Assembly: GCA_945861435.1 (NCBI GenBank)
Contig: CAMAUX010000023.1
Span: 18,413-82,412 of the forward strand
DNA from: Chthoniobacter flavus
Lineage (GTDB): Bacteria; Verrucomicrobiota; Verrucomicrobiia; Chthoniobacterales; Chthoniobacteraceae
Reading direction: 5' to 3'
Length of the DNA stretch: 64,000 nucleotides
A model generated the notes under the pieces. That model saw only the letters and a list, made by a program, of their open reading frames with translations, had not been told where the DNA came from and ran no database searches. The first letter of the stretch is position 1. Each line of letters opens with the position of its first letter. Both the position numbers and the translations under genes were made by a program. Positions 1 through 9,451 of the stretch are shown here, piece by piece.

Positions 1-988
1 GCCCCCCATACACCACCGGCACCAGATGCCCCAGCAACACCGCGGCCGCCGAGATGCAGCACGCATACAACAGCGCCGAAAGTTTGAACACTCGCTCCGC
101 CGCCTCCGCCTGCGCCTCCGCCCCGTCCCCCACGCGGCTCAGATAAGGCCCCACGAGGTTGCCCATCGGCAGCACCGTCAAACCAAGACACTTCCCCACA
201 AGATCGAACGCCAGCCCCAACACCGCCACCGACGCCGCCTCATGGCGCACCGCAGCCACCAGCAACAACACCGTCCCCCCTCCCAACATCGCACCCGCCT
301 TGTCCAGGATCGTCATCCACCCATACACCCGCGCCCTTCCCAACAAACCCTCGGGCAATGGCCCATCCTCCCCCGCCACCCGGGCAAGGAAACAACGGTG
401 CACACAAAACGCCTCCACCCAAACAAGCACCGCCCAGCAACCCACCACCGCCTCCAGTCCGAACCCCGTCCATGCAAGCCCGGCAGCCACCAACGCACGC
501 CCCACCGCAAAACCCTGCTGCAGCATCAGCCCCCGCCGCACATCGAAAAGGGCCATCAACCCGTAGTGCCCCAGCAGCCTTCCCAGCGTACCCGCCGCCA
601 CCAACCCGATTCCCGCATACATCCAGCCCCGCCCCTGCAACGCCTCCATCCCCGTCTGCCCGCCATACAAAGGCCCCAGCACCCAAAGCGCCCCTGCGCA
701 CAAAACCCCGGCCACCACACGGCCCCTCAGCAGCCTCCGGTAAAACCGCTCCCGCGCCCCGCACCCCTGCGCCTCGCGCAGATAACGCGTCAGCCCGCTG
801 TTGGCACCTGCCTCGAAGAGGAACGTCGCAAGCCCCACCATCGCACCCAGCGCGCAATACTCCGCATACAGGCCCACCGACATCGCACGCACCAGCACCA
901 TCGAGGAGCACACCGACGCCGCAAAGCCCACAAGACTCAGCCACCCATTGGCCCTCAGCGCCGACACCACGGGATGCCCCGCACTCAA
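1..988 (-). CDS. Wzx-type polysaccharide flippase, 3' end beyond window
   Basis: Reading the minus strand from a TTG at 988 gives an uninterrupted, very hydrophobic protein of at least 329 residues that runs off the window edge. It has repeated Gly/Val/Leu/Ala membrane segments separated by short Arg-rich loops, as expected for a lipid-linked oligosaccharide flippase of the MATE/Wzx type. The identification rests on hydrophobicity, size and position directly downstream of three glycosyltransferases. The TTG overlaps the TGA of the upstream glycosyltransferase and follows a G-rich tract; a GTG at 970 is the alternative start. A function specific to one sugar polymer cannot be read from the sequence. 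Confidence 0.6.
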   Translation of the reverse strand, partial: MSAGHPVVSALRANGWLSLVGFAASVCSSMVLVRAMSVGLYAEYCALGAMVGLATFLFEAGANSGLTRYLREAQGCGARERFYRRLLRGRVVAGVLCAGALWVLGPLYGGQTGMEALQGRGWMYAGIGLVAAGTLGRLLGHYGLMALFDVRRGLMLQQGFAVGRALVAAGLAWTGFGLEAVVGCWAVLVWVEAFCVHRCFLARVAGEDGPLPEGLLGRARVYGWMTILDKAGAMLGGGTVLLLVAAVRHEAASVAVLGLAFDLVGKCLGLTVLPMGNLVGPYLSRVGDGAEAQAEAAERVFKLSALLYACCISAAAVLLGHLVPVVYGG

Positions 989-2076
989 CTCCGCCCCCCC
1001 CCTTTGCAACTCCCCAAAACATCCAGCACCCGCCCCGCAAGCCCCTCCAGCGAATGTTCCCGCTCCACCTGCCCCCGCAGATACCCGCCCACCAGCGAAC
1101 GCTCCGCCGCACTCCACCCCAACACCGCCTCCACCCGCGCAGCCAGCGCCGCCTCATCCCCAGGCGCAAAAAGCAACGCCGACTGGTACCTCCCCAGCGT
1201 CCCTGCAAAATCCGCATTAGCCAACACGCACGGCCGTCCGCAGCTCATCGCCTCCCACGCCACCTTGTCCCCAAACCCCTTCGGCGTGAGGTTCACATGC
1301 ACCGCGCACCGCTGAAAATACCCCGGCAGCAGATCGGGCGGCACCGCCGGCGCCACCGTCACGCGCCCCCCGCACTGCAGACGAGCCGCCGTCGCCAACA
1401 CCTCATCCAGATACGCCTCGTCCTCCCGGCACGTCGTCGCCCCCACAATGAGCAAACGCCACGCCCGCCTCACCCGCGCAAGCGCACGCACCAGCGTCAG
1501 ATGCCCCTTCACCGGCGAGATCCGCCCCACGCACAACACCAACCCCTCCTCCTCCGCAGGCTTGCGCGCAGGCGCAAACAACGCCGTGTCGATCCCCTGC
1601 CCGATCACCTCCACCTTCGAACTCCGGTACGGATAAGAACCCGGAAGACTCGTCACCATCCGATCCGAAACCCACTGCGCCATCCGCAGCGTCGGCGTGC
1701 GCGAGGGATGCGCATACCAACTCACCAGCGGCACCCCGCGCACCCGCAACACCGGTGCCGCGAGCACTGAGAACACCGTGATCATGTGGGAAAAACATCC
1801 CGCCACAGGCCCCTCACGCAGGATCCCTCCCAGATGCTTGTAAAACTCCACCACGCGCCGCGGCTTTGAATACCCGCGCTCAAGTCCCACGGAATGCACA
1901 CGCACATTGGAAGGCAGCGCCAGCCGCCCCTTCTGCATCGTCAGCACCTCCACCCGCCCCACGCGCCGCGCCAACTCCCGCACCCAGTACGTCGTGAACC
2001 CCAGCACCGGATGATCGATGTCCGTCGCAAGATTGAACACCAGCAACCTCGCACCGCTCCATTCCTGTGGCGTCAT
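985..2076 (-). CDS. glycosyltransferase, family 4-like (GT-B fold)
   Basis: This 363-residue protein is predicted to add a sugar to the growing repeat unit of an exopolysaccharide on the cytoplasmic side. The C-terminal half carries the GT4-like donor-binding region: LCVGRISPVKGH, then a late AWEAMSCGRPCV segment in the place of the usual EAMACG-PV motif. The N-terminal half has the variable acceptor domain. The ATG at 2076 overlaps the TGA of the upstream gene (ATGA) and is preceded by an AGGAGGT Shine-Dalgarno, so the long upstream extension of the open frame is not used. The three consecutive glycosyltransferases overlap by four bases each and are clearly one operon. The donor sugar is unknown. 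Confidence 0.85.
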   Translation of the reverse strand: MTPQEWSGARLLVFNLATDIDHPVLGFTTYWVRELARRVGRVEVLTMQKGRLALPSNVRVHSVGLERGYSKPRRVVEFYKHLGGILREGPVAGCFSHMITVFSVLAAPVLRVRGVPLVSWYAHPSRTPTLRMAQWVSDRMVTSLPGSYPYRSSKVEVIGQGIDTALFAPARKPAEEEGLVLCVGRISPVKGHLTLVRALARVRRAWRLLIVGATTCREDEAYLDEVLATAARLQCGGRVTVAPAVPPDLLPGYFQRCAVHVNLTPKGFGDKVAWEAMSCGRPCVLANADFAGTLGRYQSALLFAPGDEAALAARVEAVLGWSAAERSLVGGYLRGQVEREHSLEGLAGRVLDVLGSCKGGGRS

Positions 2077-3281
2077 CCCCCCACCTCCTCCCGCTCCCCA
2101 TCCCCCACCACACACCCCCGCCCACCCGCTCCATCCACGCCACCCTCCGCGATCCGCCTCCACACCCGCAACTGCGCTTCCGCATTTCCCCCTGGATCCA
2201 GAACCCCCTGGACACGCCCGCGCGCCGCACGCCCCATACGCTCGCGCAATACGCCGCAACCCACCAAACGCGACAGCGCATCCGCAAGACCGTGCGCATC
2301 TCCCACAGGCACCACAAACCCGCTCACCCCGTCCTCCACAGCCTCCTCTGCACCACTCACCTGCGTGCACACAATCGGCAGTCCGGCCGCTGCGCCCTCC
2401 ATCAGCACGCGCGCGTACCCTTCGAAGTCCGAACTCAAAACCAACACATCCGCCCCTCCGAAACAGGCCGCAATCTCCGAGCGTTCCACCGCCCCGCGGA
2501 AACGCACCTGCTCTCCCAAACCCAGATTCTCCACCGCGCGCCGCAACGCACCCTCCTCAGGCCCGCTCCCAGCCAGCACCAGCTCAAACGCCGGCAAACC
2601 GCGCCCCCTCATCCGCACCAATGCATCAAGGAGCAGCGGCAGATTCTTCTGCCCAACCAAACGCCCGACAAAAAGCAACCGCACCACCCCGCCCGCAACC
2701 CGCTCCAACCCCAGCTCAAGAAAACGCCCAAGATCGCAGGGCACCACCGGCTTCAAAAACACACGCCAAGGCTCGATCCCGCCCTCCGCAAGCCGCCTCA
2801 ACGTCAGCACACCGTCCACCTGCACGAAATCGCTGCGCCGCAGAACCGCCCTCCCCACCCAGCCCAGAATCCGGTGCGTCCAGTGACTCCCCACCCAGTG
2901 CGGATCAAACCCGTTGGGCCCGTAAACGCAGAGGTTCACCGGCACTCGAAACCACCACCCCAGCACCAGCGCCGCAAGCCCGCAGTAAAAGGGATCCTGC
3001 GCCTGCACCACATCCACCCGCTGCCTGCGCAGCCACCGCGCACCGATCCACACCATGCGCACCCACCCGTCCACAGGCGTGTACGCATCCGTGGGCACGC
3101 ACTCCCAGCACGGCGCCAGCCGGATCGCCGACAGGCGGTGCCGCTTGTAAGAGGTCGTCACCATCCGGTACGACCCCAGCCTCCGCGCATACTGACTGAG
3201 CCGCGCGTAATCATCTGACCCCGCACCCTCCCAGAGCGCACGCGTGGATCCCAGCGAGAGCACAGCAAGTCCGCTCCTCAT
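2073..3281 (-). CDS. glycosyltransferase, family 4-like
   Basis: A 402-residue GT-B fold glycosyltransferase. The C-terminal domain has LFVGRLVGQKNLPLLL, LAGSGPEEGALR and the donor-site segment SSDFEGYARVLMEGAAAGLP, followed by CTQVSGAEEAVEDG. These are hallmarks of the GT4 group that uses nucleotide-activated sugars. It probably extends the lipid-linked repeat unit made by this locus. The start at 3281 overlaps the stop of the next upstream glycosyltransferase (ATGA) and has a GGGAGGG Shine-Dalgarno. An N-terminal segment LAVLSLGSTRALWEGAGSDD resembles the opening strand of the acceptor domain rather than a signal peptide. Confidence 0.87.
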   Translation of the reverse strand: MRSGLAVLSLGSTRALWEGAGSDDYARLSQYARRLGSYRMVTTSYKRHRLSAIRLAPCWECVPTDAYTPVDGWVRMVWIGARWLRRQRVDVVQAQDPFYCGLAALVLGWWFRVPVNLCVYGPNGFDPHWVGSHWTHRILGWVGRAVLRRSDFVQVDGVLTLRRLAEGGIEPWRVFLKPVVPCDLGRFLELGLERVAGGVVRLLFVGRLVGQKNLPLLLDALVRMRGRGLPAFELVLAGSGPEEGALRRAVENLGLGEQVRFRGAVERSEIAACFGGADVLVLSSDFEGYARVLMEGAAAGLPIVCTQVSGAEEAVEDGVSGFVVPVGDAHGLADALSRLVGCGVLRERMGRAARGRVQGVLDPGGNAEAQLRVWRRIAEGGVDGAGGRGCVVGDGEREEVGG

Positions 3282-4459
3282 TGAGCCCTCCCCACCTCAG
3301 TCACCTCACCCGCGCCCTCCCCACCCTGCACTGCCTCCGCAAGAACCCGCTCCGTGGCACCCACCATGCCTTCGTGCGAGAACCTGCGCCCCAGCTCAAG
3401 GCGCGCCGCCTCCACCAATTGCACCGCCAGCCCGGGCGCATCCCACAACTTGCGCACCGCCTCCAGGAGCGCCCCTCCATCGCCCACTGGCACGAGCAAT
3501 CCCGTCCTCTCATGCACCACCACCTCCCCCGTCCCCCCCGCATCCGTGGCCACCACCGGCACGCCCACCTCCATCGCCTCCAACACCACATGCGGCAACC
3601 CCTCGTAACTGGAGTTCAGTACGAACGCGTCCGCCGCCCGCAGATACGCTGGCACCGCACGCCGAGACACCTCGCCCACGAAACACACACGCCCCGCCAC
3701 CCCGAGCCGCCCGGCCAGCTCCACCAGCGCCCCCCGCTCAGGCCCGTCGCCCACCACCACCAAACGCGTTCCCGGCAGTTCAGACAGCATCGCAATGAGC
3801 CCATCCACCCCCTTCCATGGCACCAGCCTGCACACCGTCACCAACGTCCTCCCCTCCCACGGATCCCCCGCAATACGCGCCACCCGAGGCATGCCGTGCG
3901 CAACCGGCGCCGCATTGAGCACCACCTCCACCCGCTCCTCCTCCATCCCCCAGGAGCACACCATCGCGCGCAGATACTCGCTGGGCACCACCACACGCAC
4001 CGCACGTCGCAGCGGCCAGTTGCGGACAAAATTCAGCACCTTGAAAAACCAGTGCCCATCCCGCTTTTGATACTCCTCCATCGTCCCGGAAAAGACCCCC
4101 AGCCCCACCGCCCGCTCCCACGCATAATCGCCCACCACCTTGCACACCATCGGCTTCCCGGCCCACCACGCCCCCAGCGCCGACTCCACCCCCAACCCAT
4201 TCACATACACCACATCCACATCCCTCGCATCGTGCCCGATCCACACCGTCGTCAGCAGCACCCGGAAGGGCCAGAACAACCCGCGCCTTACACGCCGCAC
4301 CTCAAACGCGTGCGGATTGCTCCAATGTCCCCCACTCCCAAGACACAGCACCCGCACGCTATGCCCCCTTTCCGCCAGCGACTCCGCCATCGCAGGCACG
4401 TAACTCGCTGGACCCCCGTGATCCGGTGGAAAAATTCCGCTTACCAGTAAAACCCTCAT
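3278..4459 (-). CDS. glycosyltransferase, family 4-like
   Basis: A 393-residue GT4-type glycosyltransferase, first of the three in transcription order. It opens with RVLLVSGIFPPDHGGPA, the typical N-terminal strand and glycine loop of this family. It then carries VCRLVPWKGVDGLI, VVVGDGPERGALVELA and NSSYEGLPHVVLEAMEVGVP, with the catalytic-region Glu pair. The ATG at 4459 is preferred over the upstream in-frame ATG at 4483, because an AGAGGGGG Shine-Dalgarno sits six bases before it. It begins 27 bases after the stop of the Wzc-like gene, consistent with co-transcription. Confidence 0.87.
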   Translation of the reverse strand: MRVLLVSGIFPPDHGGPASYVPAMAESLAERGHSVRVLCLGSGGHWSNPHAFEVRRVRRGLFWPFRVLLTTVWIGHDARDVDVVYVNGLGVESALGAWWAGKPMVCKVVGDYAWERAVGLGVFSGTMEEYQKRDGHWFFKVLNFVRNWPLRRAVRVVVPSEYLRAMVCSWGMEEERVEVVLNAAPVAHGMPRVARIAGDPWEGRTLVTVCRLVPWKGVDGLIAMLSELPGTRLVVVGDGPERGALVELAGRLGVAGRVCFVGEVSRRAVPAYLRAADAFVLNSSYEGLPHVVLEAMEVGVPVVATDAGGTGEVVVHERTGLLVPVGDGGALLEAVRKLWDAPGLAVQLVEAARLELGRRFSHEGMVGATERVLAEAVQGGEGAGEVTEVGRAQ

Positions 4460-4486
4460 TGTATGCCCCCCTCTGTTAACCAACCT

Positions 4487-6574
4487 TCAAAGACCCAAAC
4501 CCTCACGCGCCACGGCAGCCGTCTCCTCGCCCAGCCCGCCCGCACCCTCACGCGCCCCATAATAGCGCACGTCGTAACCACGCTGCACATCGGCAGCACG
4601 GTTGAGCACCACCCCAGCCAACACGCAACCGCACTGCCTCAAGCGCTCCAGCGCCCCCGTCACATCAGCCCGCCGCGTCTTGCCCGCCCTCACCACAAAA
4701 CACACCGCATCGCCGAGGGAAGCCACCAGTAACGTCTCGCTCGCCACACGCACAGGCGCTGCGTCCACCACCACACGGTCATACCGCCCGGCCAGTTCAC
4801 TCAACAGCGCCCTCAACGGCTTCTCCCTCAGCACATCCACCCCGCATCCGCGTCCCGCCGGCAACACCTCCAACCCCTCCACCTGCGTGGACCGCACCAC
4901 ACGCCCCCATGCCACATCCCCCTGCAGACACGCCCCCAATCCTCCACCCCCGGCGTCCACACCCAGCCGCGCCGCCAACGCCGGCGCCCGCAGATCCGCA
5001 TCCACCAACAACGTCCTCAATCCCTGCCCCGCCAGTGCCATCGCATAGCGCACCGCACAAAACGTCTTCCCCTCGCCAGGTAGCGCACTCGTAAACACCA
5101 GCACCCGCGCACGCCCCGCCTCCCCCAGCGACAATCCCATACGCAGAGCTCGGAAAGCCTCCTCCACCATCACCTCCGCCCCAGCCCCTTCCCCAGAAGC
5201 CTCCGGCACCGCGCTCAAAAGCGGCAGCCTGCTACAACGCTCCAACTGCGAACCCCGATGCAGCGCATCCCCAAGATAATTGGGAACCATCACCCAAAGC
5301 ACCGCCACCACCCCTCCGGCTATCACACTCACCAGCAGCGCCATCAACCCGCGCCCCTGCTCCGGCCTCACGGGCAGCGACGCCGGCACCACGAGCCGCA
5401 CAGCAAACCGCGACACCCCCTGCCCCACATCCGCCTGCTTGAGCCGCCCAAGCACCGCCTCATAAAGGACACGCTCCGCATTCAAATTGCGCAGAAGCTC
5501 CTGGTAGGGAATCCCAATCGCCCCAAGCTCCAAAGCAATCGTCTCCTGCGATCGCACCGCCTGCTCCAAGCTGCGCTCCGTCGCCACCGCCCCCTGCCAC
5601 GCCGTGTCCACCGTAGCCATCGCCTTCTCCACCGCCTTCCCCAACGCCTGCCTCCACTCCGCCACCTCGCCAGCCAACTGCTGATACTTCGGATGCCCCG
5701 GCCTGTATCTTCCCGAAAGCCCCGCGAGCAGGCTTTCCTTCTCACTCAATCGATTGCGAAGCGCAGCCACCTCCTCCGAGCGCGCGATACTTCCAAGCGA
5801 CAGCAACTCCTCGGGCCTCCGCGCACGCATCCGCTCCACCTGCCCACGGTCCCCCTCCAACCGAAGCCGCTCCGCCTTCGCTGACGCCACCTTCGTGTTC
5901 AGTTCCCGCAACCTCTCCACCGCCATGTTCTGTCGCTCCTCCAGCGACACCGTCTCGTGCACCTCCCTGTAGCTCTGCAACGCCTCCTCCGCCTGCGTCA
6001 GCGACCTCTTCAAGCGCCCCGCCTCCTCATGCAGAAACTCGTACGCCTTGCGCGAAACCTCCACCCGCCCTTCCGCACTCGATTCCAAAAACTGCTCCAC
6101 CCACAGCCCCGCAAGCTTGCGCGCCATCGCCGGCCGCTCGTCACCCACCCGCACATCAATCATCGACGTCCCGCGCCGCACCCTCGCATTCATCCTCCCC
6201 TGCAGCCCGTCCGCCAGCCCCTGCACAGAAACGGGACCCCGTGCATCCACCGAAAAACCCGGGTCTCCCACCCCACCCGCTCGCTCCACCACCCGCAATG
6301 CCAGCGCAGGATTCACCAGACTTTGCTCAAGGGTCTTGAGCACCTCCTCCGACACCGCCGCCACCTCCGCCCCGCTCACCACACGCTGCCCCTCGCCCTC
6401 CACCAAAAGCGTGGCCTGCGACACATACAACTTCCTGGCACCTGCCCCCCACCACACTCCCAGCCCCAACGCCACCGCCATGATCAGCCCCACCGTCCAT
6501 GGCCTCGCACGCAACTCCCTCAAAACATCCCACCACTCCACCCCCTGCCCCACCGCATCAGAATCTTCGTTCAT
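4487..6574 (-). CDS. Wzc-type polysaccharide co-polymerase with BY-kinase domain
   Basis: A 695-residue inner-membrane protein that likely controls chain length and export of exopolysaccharide. The N-terminal Wzz domain has a first membrane segment around residues 25-45 and a periplasmic coiled-coil region. A second membrane segment lies near residues 405-430. The cytoplasmic bacterial tyrosine kinase follows, with Walker A SALPGEGKT (about residue 500), Walker A' LLVDADLR and Walker B VVVDAAPV. The C-terminus has a small tyrosine cluster (YDVRYYGA), fewer tyrosines than in E. coli Wzc. The ATG at 6574 follows the stop of the Wza-like gene by four bases; an ATG at 6601 would overlap that gene and is less likely. 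Confidence 0.88.
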   Translation of the reverse strand: MNEDSDAVGQGVEWWDVLRELRARPWTVGLIMAVALGLGVWWGAGARKLYVSQATLLVEGEGQRVVSGAEVAAVSEEVLKTLEQSLVNPALALRVVERAGGVGDPGFSVDARGPVSVQGLADGLQGRMNARVRRGTSMIDVRVGDERPAMARKLAGLWVEQFLESSAEGRVEVSRKAYEFLHEEAGRLKRSLTQAEEALQSYREVHETVSLEERQNMAVERLRELNTKVASAKAERLRLEGDRGQVERMRARRPEELLSLGSIARSEEVAALRNRLSEKESLLAGLSGRYRPGHPKYQQLAGEVAEWRQALGKAVEKAMATVDTAWQGAVATERSLEQAVRSQETIALELGAIGIPYQELLRNLNAERVLYEAVLGRLKQADVGQGVSRFAVRLVVPASLPVRPEQGRGLMALLVSVIAGGVVAVLWVMVPNYLGDALHRGSQLERCSRLPLLSAVPEASGEGAGAEVMVEEAFRALRMGLSLGEAGRARVLVFTSALPGEGKTFCAVRYAMALAGQGLRTLLVDADLRAPALAARLGVDAGGGGLGACLQGDVAWGRVVRSTQVEGLEVLPAGRGCGVDVLREKPLRALLSELAGRYDRVVVDAAPVRVASETLLVASLGDAVCFVVRAGKTRRADVTGALERLRQCGCVLAGVVLNRAADVQRGYDVRYYGAREGAGGLGEETAAVAREGLGL

Positions 6575-6578
6575 AAGC

Positions 6579-7190
6579 TCAAAAATACCGCTCCCCCACA
6601 CTGATCACGTCCCCCGCCTCCACTTGAAAACGCGGACACGCCGCATCCTCCGCCATCCGCCGCCCGTCCAGATTGTATACCGTCTCCACCCCACCCACTC
6701 GACGCTTCACACGGATCCTGCCGGGCGCCGCCAGCCGCGTGTACCCCCCCGCAATCCCCACCACCTGCATCAAATCGAGCGCCTGCCGCTCCGGAAACCG
6801 ATACGTCCCGGGATGCTGCACCTGCCCCAGCACCGTGAACAAACGCCGCCCCGGCTCCACCACGCTCACCGTCACATGCGGATCCACCAGAAAACGCGCC
6901 GCCAGCAACGCAGCGATCTGCCGCGCTGCCTGCGCCACCGTTTGCCCCGCCACCGAAACCTCCCCGACCAGCGGCACCAACACCCGCCCATCCGCACCCA
7001 CTCGCACCGAAGTGTCGAGCTCGGGCTCCTGATACACCTTGATCTCCACAAGGTCCCCGGAAGCCAGCACCGCTCCACCGCCCCTGCTCTTCGCAGCCAC
7101 CGAACCAGACACGGGTGCCGGCGCGGCCACCGCCGCCATCCCAACCCCCATCCACACCGCAACCGCCCACGCACAAATTGCTTTCCACAT
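6579..7190 (-). CDS. Wza-like polysaccharide export protein (Poly_export/SLBB)
   Basis: A 203-residue periplasmic/outer-membrane export component. It has a signal peptide (hydrophobic run about residues 5-22, cleavage after AAVAA). The Poly_export domain follows (SGDLVEIKVYQEPELDTSV, then FLVDPHVTVSVVEPG) and then one SLBB-type segment (TVLGQVQHPGTYRF). No lipobox cysteine is present at the cleavage site, unlike E. coli Wza, and the protein is short, so it may not form the full Wza barrel alone. The start at 7190 has a perfect AGGAGG Shine-Dalgarno five bases upstream. The next gene encodes the Wzc-like partner four bases downstream. Confidence 0.87.
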   Translation of the reverse strand: MWKAICAWAVAVWMGVGMAAVAAPAPVSGSVAAKSRGGGAVLASGDLVEIKVYQEPELDTSVRVGADGRVLVPLVGEVSVAGQTVAQAARQIAALLAARFLVDPHVTVSVVEPGRRLFTVLGQVQHPGTYRFPERQALDLMQVVGIAGGYTRLAAPGRIRVKRRVGGVETVYNLDGRRMAEDAACPRFQVEAGDVISVGERYF

Positions 7191-7257
7191 AAGAACCTCC
7201 TCGAGCACCCCCGTTATACCCGCCCGGCGCAATCCCCTCAATTGGGGTGCCGCCCTC

Positions 7258-8658
7258 TCACAACCTCAGCTTCAAGCGCATCTCCACCAACTGCTCCCGG
7301 TAACCCAACTGCGAGTCACTGGACGCATTATGCCGCCCCTCCCATCCCGCCTCAGCCTCCGCACGCTCAGTGAAAATGTACCCCACTCCGGCCCGCACGC
7401 TCCAGAAACGCTCGCTGCGCCCACCACCTCCGTCCCCCCTCTCATAATTCCCATTCTCCAGCAACCCACCCAGACGCAGGCGCCAGCGCTCCCGCACCAT
7501 CTTCTGCACAGTCCACTCCACTCCCACACGCGTCAGATTCTCCGCGGAATCAAAGCGCGATGTCTCCACCCTGCGATGCGCCCGCAAACCCACATCCAGC
7601 CCCTCCCACGGACGCCACTGCACACCCAGCTCAAACACCGGATTCAAGCGCTCCTCCTGCGCCCCTCCAAAATCCCGCCACTCCAGCGCTCCCCTCAACT
7701 CCACATCCGTCTTCGCGCTCACAGAATACACACCGCGCGCCGCCAACTGCTCGTACACTTGGCTCCCGGTCCCCTCCAGATTCACCACCCCAAGCGCCCC
7801 TCCCACACCCACCCGCACTCTCTCGCTCCACCCGTGCATCGCAAAAACCGACACACGTCCCTCCCGCAGCGACACCCCCAACTCCCGCCGCTCGTCCAAC
7901 CCAAAAAGCTCCAGCTCCAAACTGGTTTTCCCCGTCAGCAAAAACTCCGCCCCACAAGTCCCGCCAAGACTCTCCCTCCGCACCCGCTGCCCGGAGGAAG
8001 CAATCCGCGTCGCCACGTCCGTGCTCCGCTCCCCGCGCGACTCGAAACGCACCTCACCAAACCCACGCACTCTCCCGCCCTCCCACTGCGCACGCGCACG
8101 CGCGTCGTGATCCACAGAGTCCTGAGTGTCGAATCGCGCAAAGTTCACAAACGCCATACCGTAGTCGAATAACCATCCCGTCCCCGTCCCCTGCCGCAAA
8201 TATCCATTCTCCAGCATGCCCGCACCCCTCTCCCAATCGCCCCCTGCCGCACTGAATCCCGGGACAGCAGTAAACACAAAGTCTGCACTGCGCTCCACCG
8301 GTTGCAGGAACACGTTGTCATCGTAGAGCACGCTCAACTCCAAATGCGGCGTCAGTGTCCACCACCGGCTGCCCACCCCAGTCCCCGGCTCCCCCTCCGG
8401 ATTCCACCCCCCCACACCACCCCCAAATTCCTCCTCACCAAGCCCTGCCTCCACCCGCAGCTCCTCCCCGAGCGGACGCAACCACCCATCCAACCCATCT
8501 CCGCGAATCACCCCGCGACCACGCACAGACGTGCTCCCTCCCCCCGGGCCAGATTCCAAATCTCCCGCTTCCTCCTCAACCGCACGCGCCCATCGGCAAC
8601 CAAGCAGCAACAGCCACGCAGCTCTCACCAATACCGCCTCGCGAAGGATCCGCCACAT
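7258..8658 (-). CDS. outer-membrane beta-barrel protein of the exopolysaccharide locus
   Basis: A 466-residue protein with an N-terminal signal sequence (WRILREAVLVRAAWLLLLG, cleavage near WARA). It has no recognisable enzymatic motif. From about residue 110 it is made of alternating polar/aromatic strands typical of a barrel (LTPHLELSVLYDDNVFL, VRAGVGYIFTERAEAEAGW) and ends in LKLRL. Such barrels, called EpsL-like or putative porin in exopolysaccharide clusters, may form or assist the secretion pore; that role is inferred from position, 67 bases upstream of the Wza-like gene. An alternative start at 8739 would give a non-signal extension and is disfavoured. Confidence 0.7.
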   Translation of the reverse strand: MWRILREAVLVRAAWLLLLGCRWARAVEEEAGDLESGPGGGSTSVRGRGVIRGDGLDGWLRPLGEELRVEAGLGEEEFGGGVGGWNPEGEPGTGVGSRWWTLTPHLELSVLYDDNVFLQPVERSADFVFTAVPGFSAAGGDWERGAGMLENGYLRQGTGTGWLFDYGMAFVNFARFDTQDSVDHDARARAQWEGGRVRGFGEVRFESRGERSTDVATRIASSGQRVRRESLGGTCGAEFLLTGKTSLELELFGLDERRELGVSLREGRVSVFAMHGWSERVRVGVGGALGVVNLEGTGSQVYEQLAARGVYSVSAKTDVELRGALEWRDFGGAQEERLNPVFELGVQWRPWEGLDVGLRAHRRVETSRFDSAENLTRVGVEWTVQKMVRERWRLRLGGLLENGNYERGDGGGGRSERFWSVRAGVGYIFTERAEAEAGWEGRHNASSDSQLGYREQLVEMRLKLRL

Positions 8659-8809
8659 ACCCCGTGGCCGCGCATCCTCGGACCACGCCCTCGCACTGCG
8701 CAAGCAGCCAGCAGACCCCGAGCACCCACTCGGCACCACCTCCCAGACTCACCCACGCAATCGCACAGCCCCCGAACAACGCCCCACAAACCACCGCAAC
8801 CTCACCCAC
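8659..8809 (-). pseudogene. possible truncated membrane-protein start between plsC and the barrel gene
   Basis: Starting one base after the plsC stop, a frame reads a hydrophobic, Gly-rich segment (VAVVCGALFGGCAIAWVSLG, then EWVLGVCWLLAQCEG). It ends inside the barrel gene. It resembles the first two membrane helices of an O-antigen ligase/polymerase, which is otherwise missing from the visible cluster. This could be a decayed or deleted wzy/ligase gene or chance hydrophobicity in GC-rich DNA. No conserved motif supports it. Confidence 0.2.
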
Positions 8810-9433
8810 CTAGACGCCTTCCATCTCAATCGCACCAATACGCTCCATCACCCGATCACTCAGGTGCTGGTAGAGCTCCCGACCCTCGCGCCCCTCAAAA
8901 TCCCCCTCCCCAAAATACATCGGCTCACCCACCACCAGCGTGACAGGAGTGAAGAGCCGCGGAATGCCCCCCTTCGGAAAAGCTCGGTGCGCACCAAAGA
9001 TCCGCATCGGCACCACCGGAGCCCGCGTCTTGGCGATCACCATCCCGAGCCCGGGCTGGGCCGCCCGCAAACACCCGTCGACCGAACGCGTGCCCTCGGG
9101 AAAAATCACCGTCGCCTCACCCGCTTTCACCAACCGGATCACCGTCTTCAGCGCACTCATGTCCGCGCGCACCTGATCGACCGGGATCACATTGAGATGC
9201 GGCAGCAACCTCCCCAGCACCGGAATATTCAGCAACGTGCGCCGCGCAAGGTAGAAGATCTGCCGCTCACACGAAATCCCGGCCAGCGGTGGATCCAAAA
9301 AACTCTCGTGATTGGAAGCGAAGATCACCCCGCCGCTCTCGAGGATCCTCTCCGGGTGCACCACCCGGAAACCAAACAGCGTCCGCGCAACAAAGCGCGC
9401 AAGTCGGTAGTTCGTCTCGTAAATGGCGCCCAC
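8810..9433 (-). CDS. plsC: 1-acyl-sn-glycerol-3-phosphate acyltransferase
   Basis: A 207-residue PlsC-family membrane-associated acyltransferase that converts lysophosphatidic acid to phosphatidic acid. The HX4D catalytic motif is present (SNHESFLDPP), followed by the substrate-binding FPEGTRS block and VVPMRIFGA. The start is GTG at 9433 with a GGGAGGT Shine-Dalgarno five bases upstream. It lies 18 bases after cmk, so phospholipid, nucleotide and aromatic biosynthesis genes share one transcript here. The length is typical of the soluble-lobe type with one N-terminal membrane-associating region. Confidence 0.9.
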   Translation of the reverse strand: MGAIYETNYRLARFVARTLFGFRVVHPERILESGGVIFASNHESFLDPPLAGISCERQIFYLARRTLLNIPVLGRLLPHLNVIPVDQVRADMSALKTVIRLVKAGEATVIFPEGTRSVDGCLRAAQPGLGMVIAKTRAPVVPMRIFGAHRAFPKGGIPRLFTPVTLVVGEPMYFGEGDFEGREGRELYQHLSDRVMERIGAIEMEGV

Positions 9434-9451
9434 TGCAGACCTCCCAATTTC

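Noticed and set aside
240..1217. 325-codon Gly/Trp/Arg-rich minus-strand frame over the flippase
   Set aside because: It is in a different frame from the hydrophobic, membrane-protein-like frame that starts at 988, and it has no coherent domain or signal.
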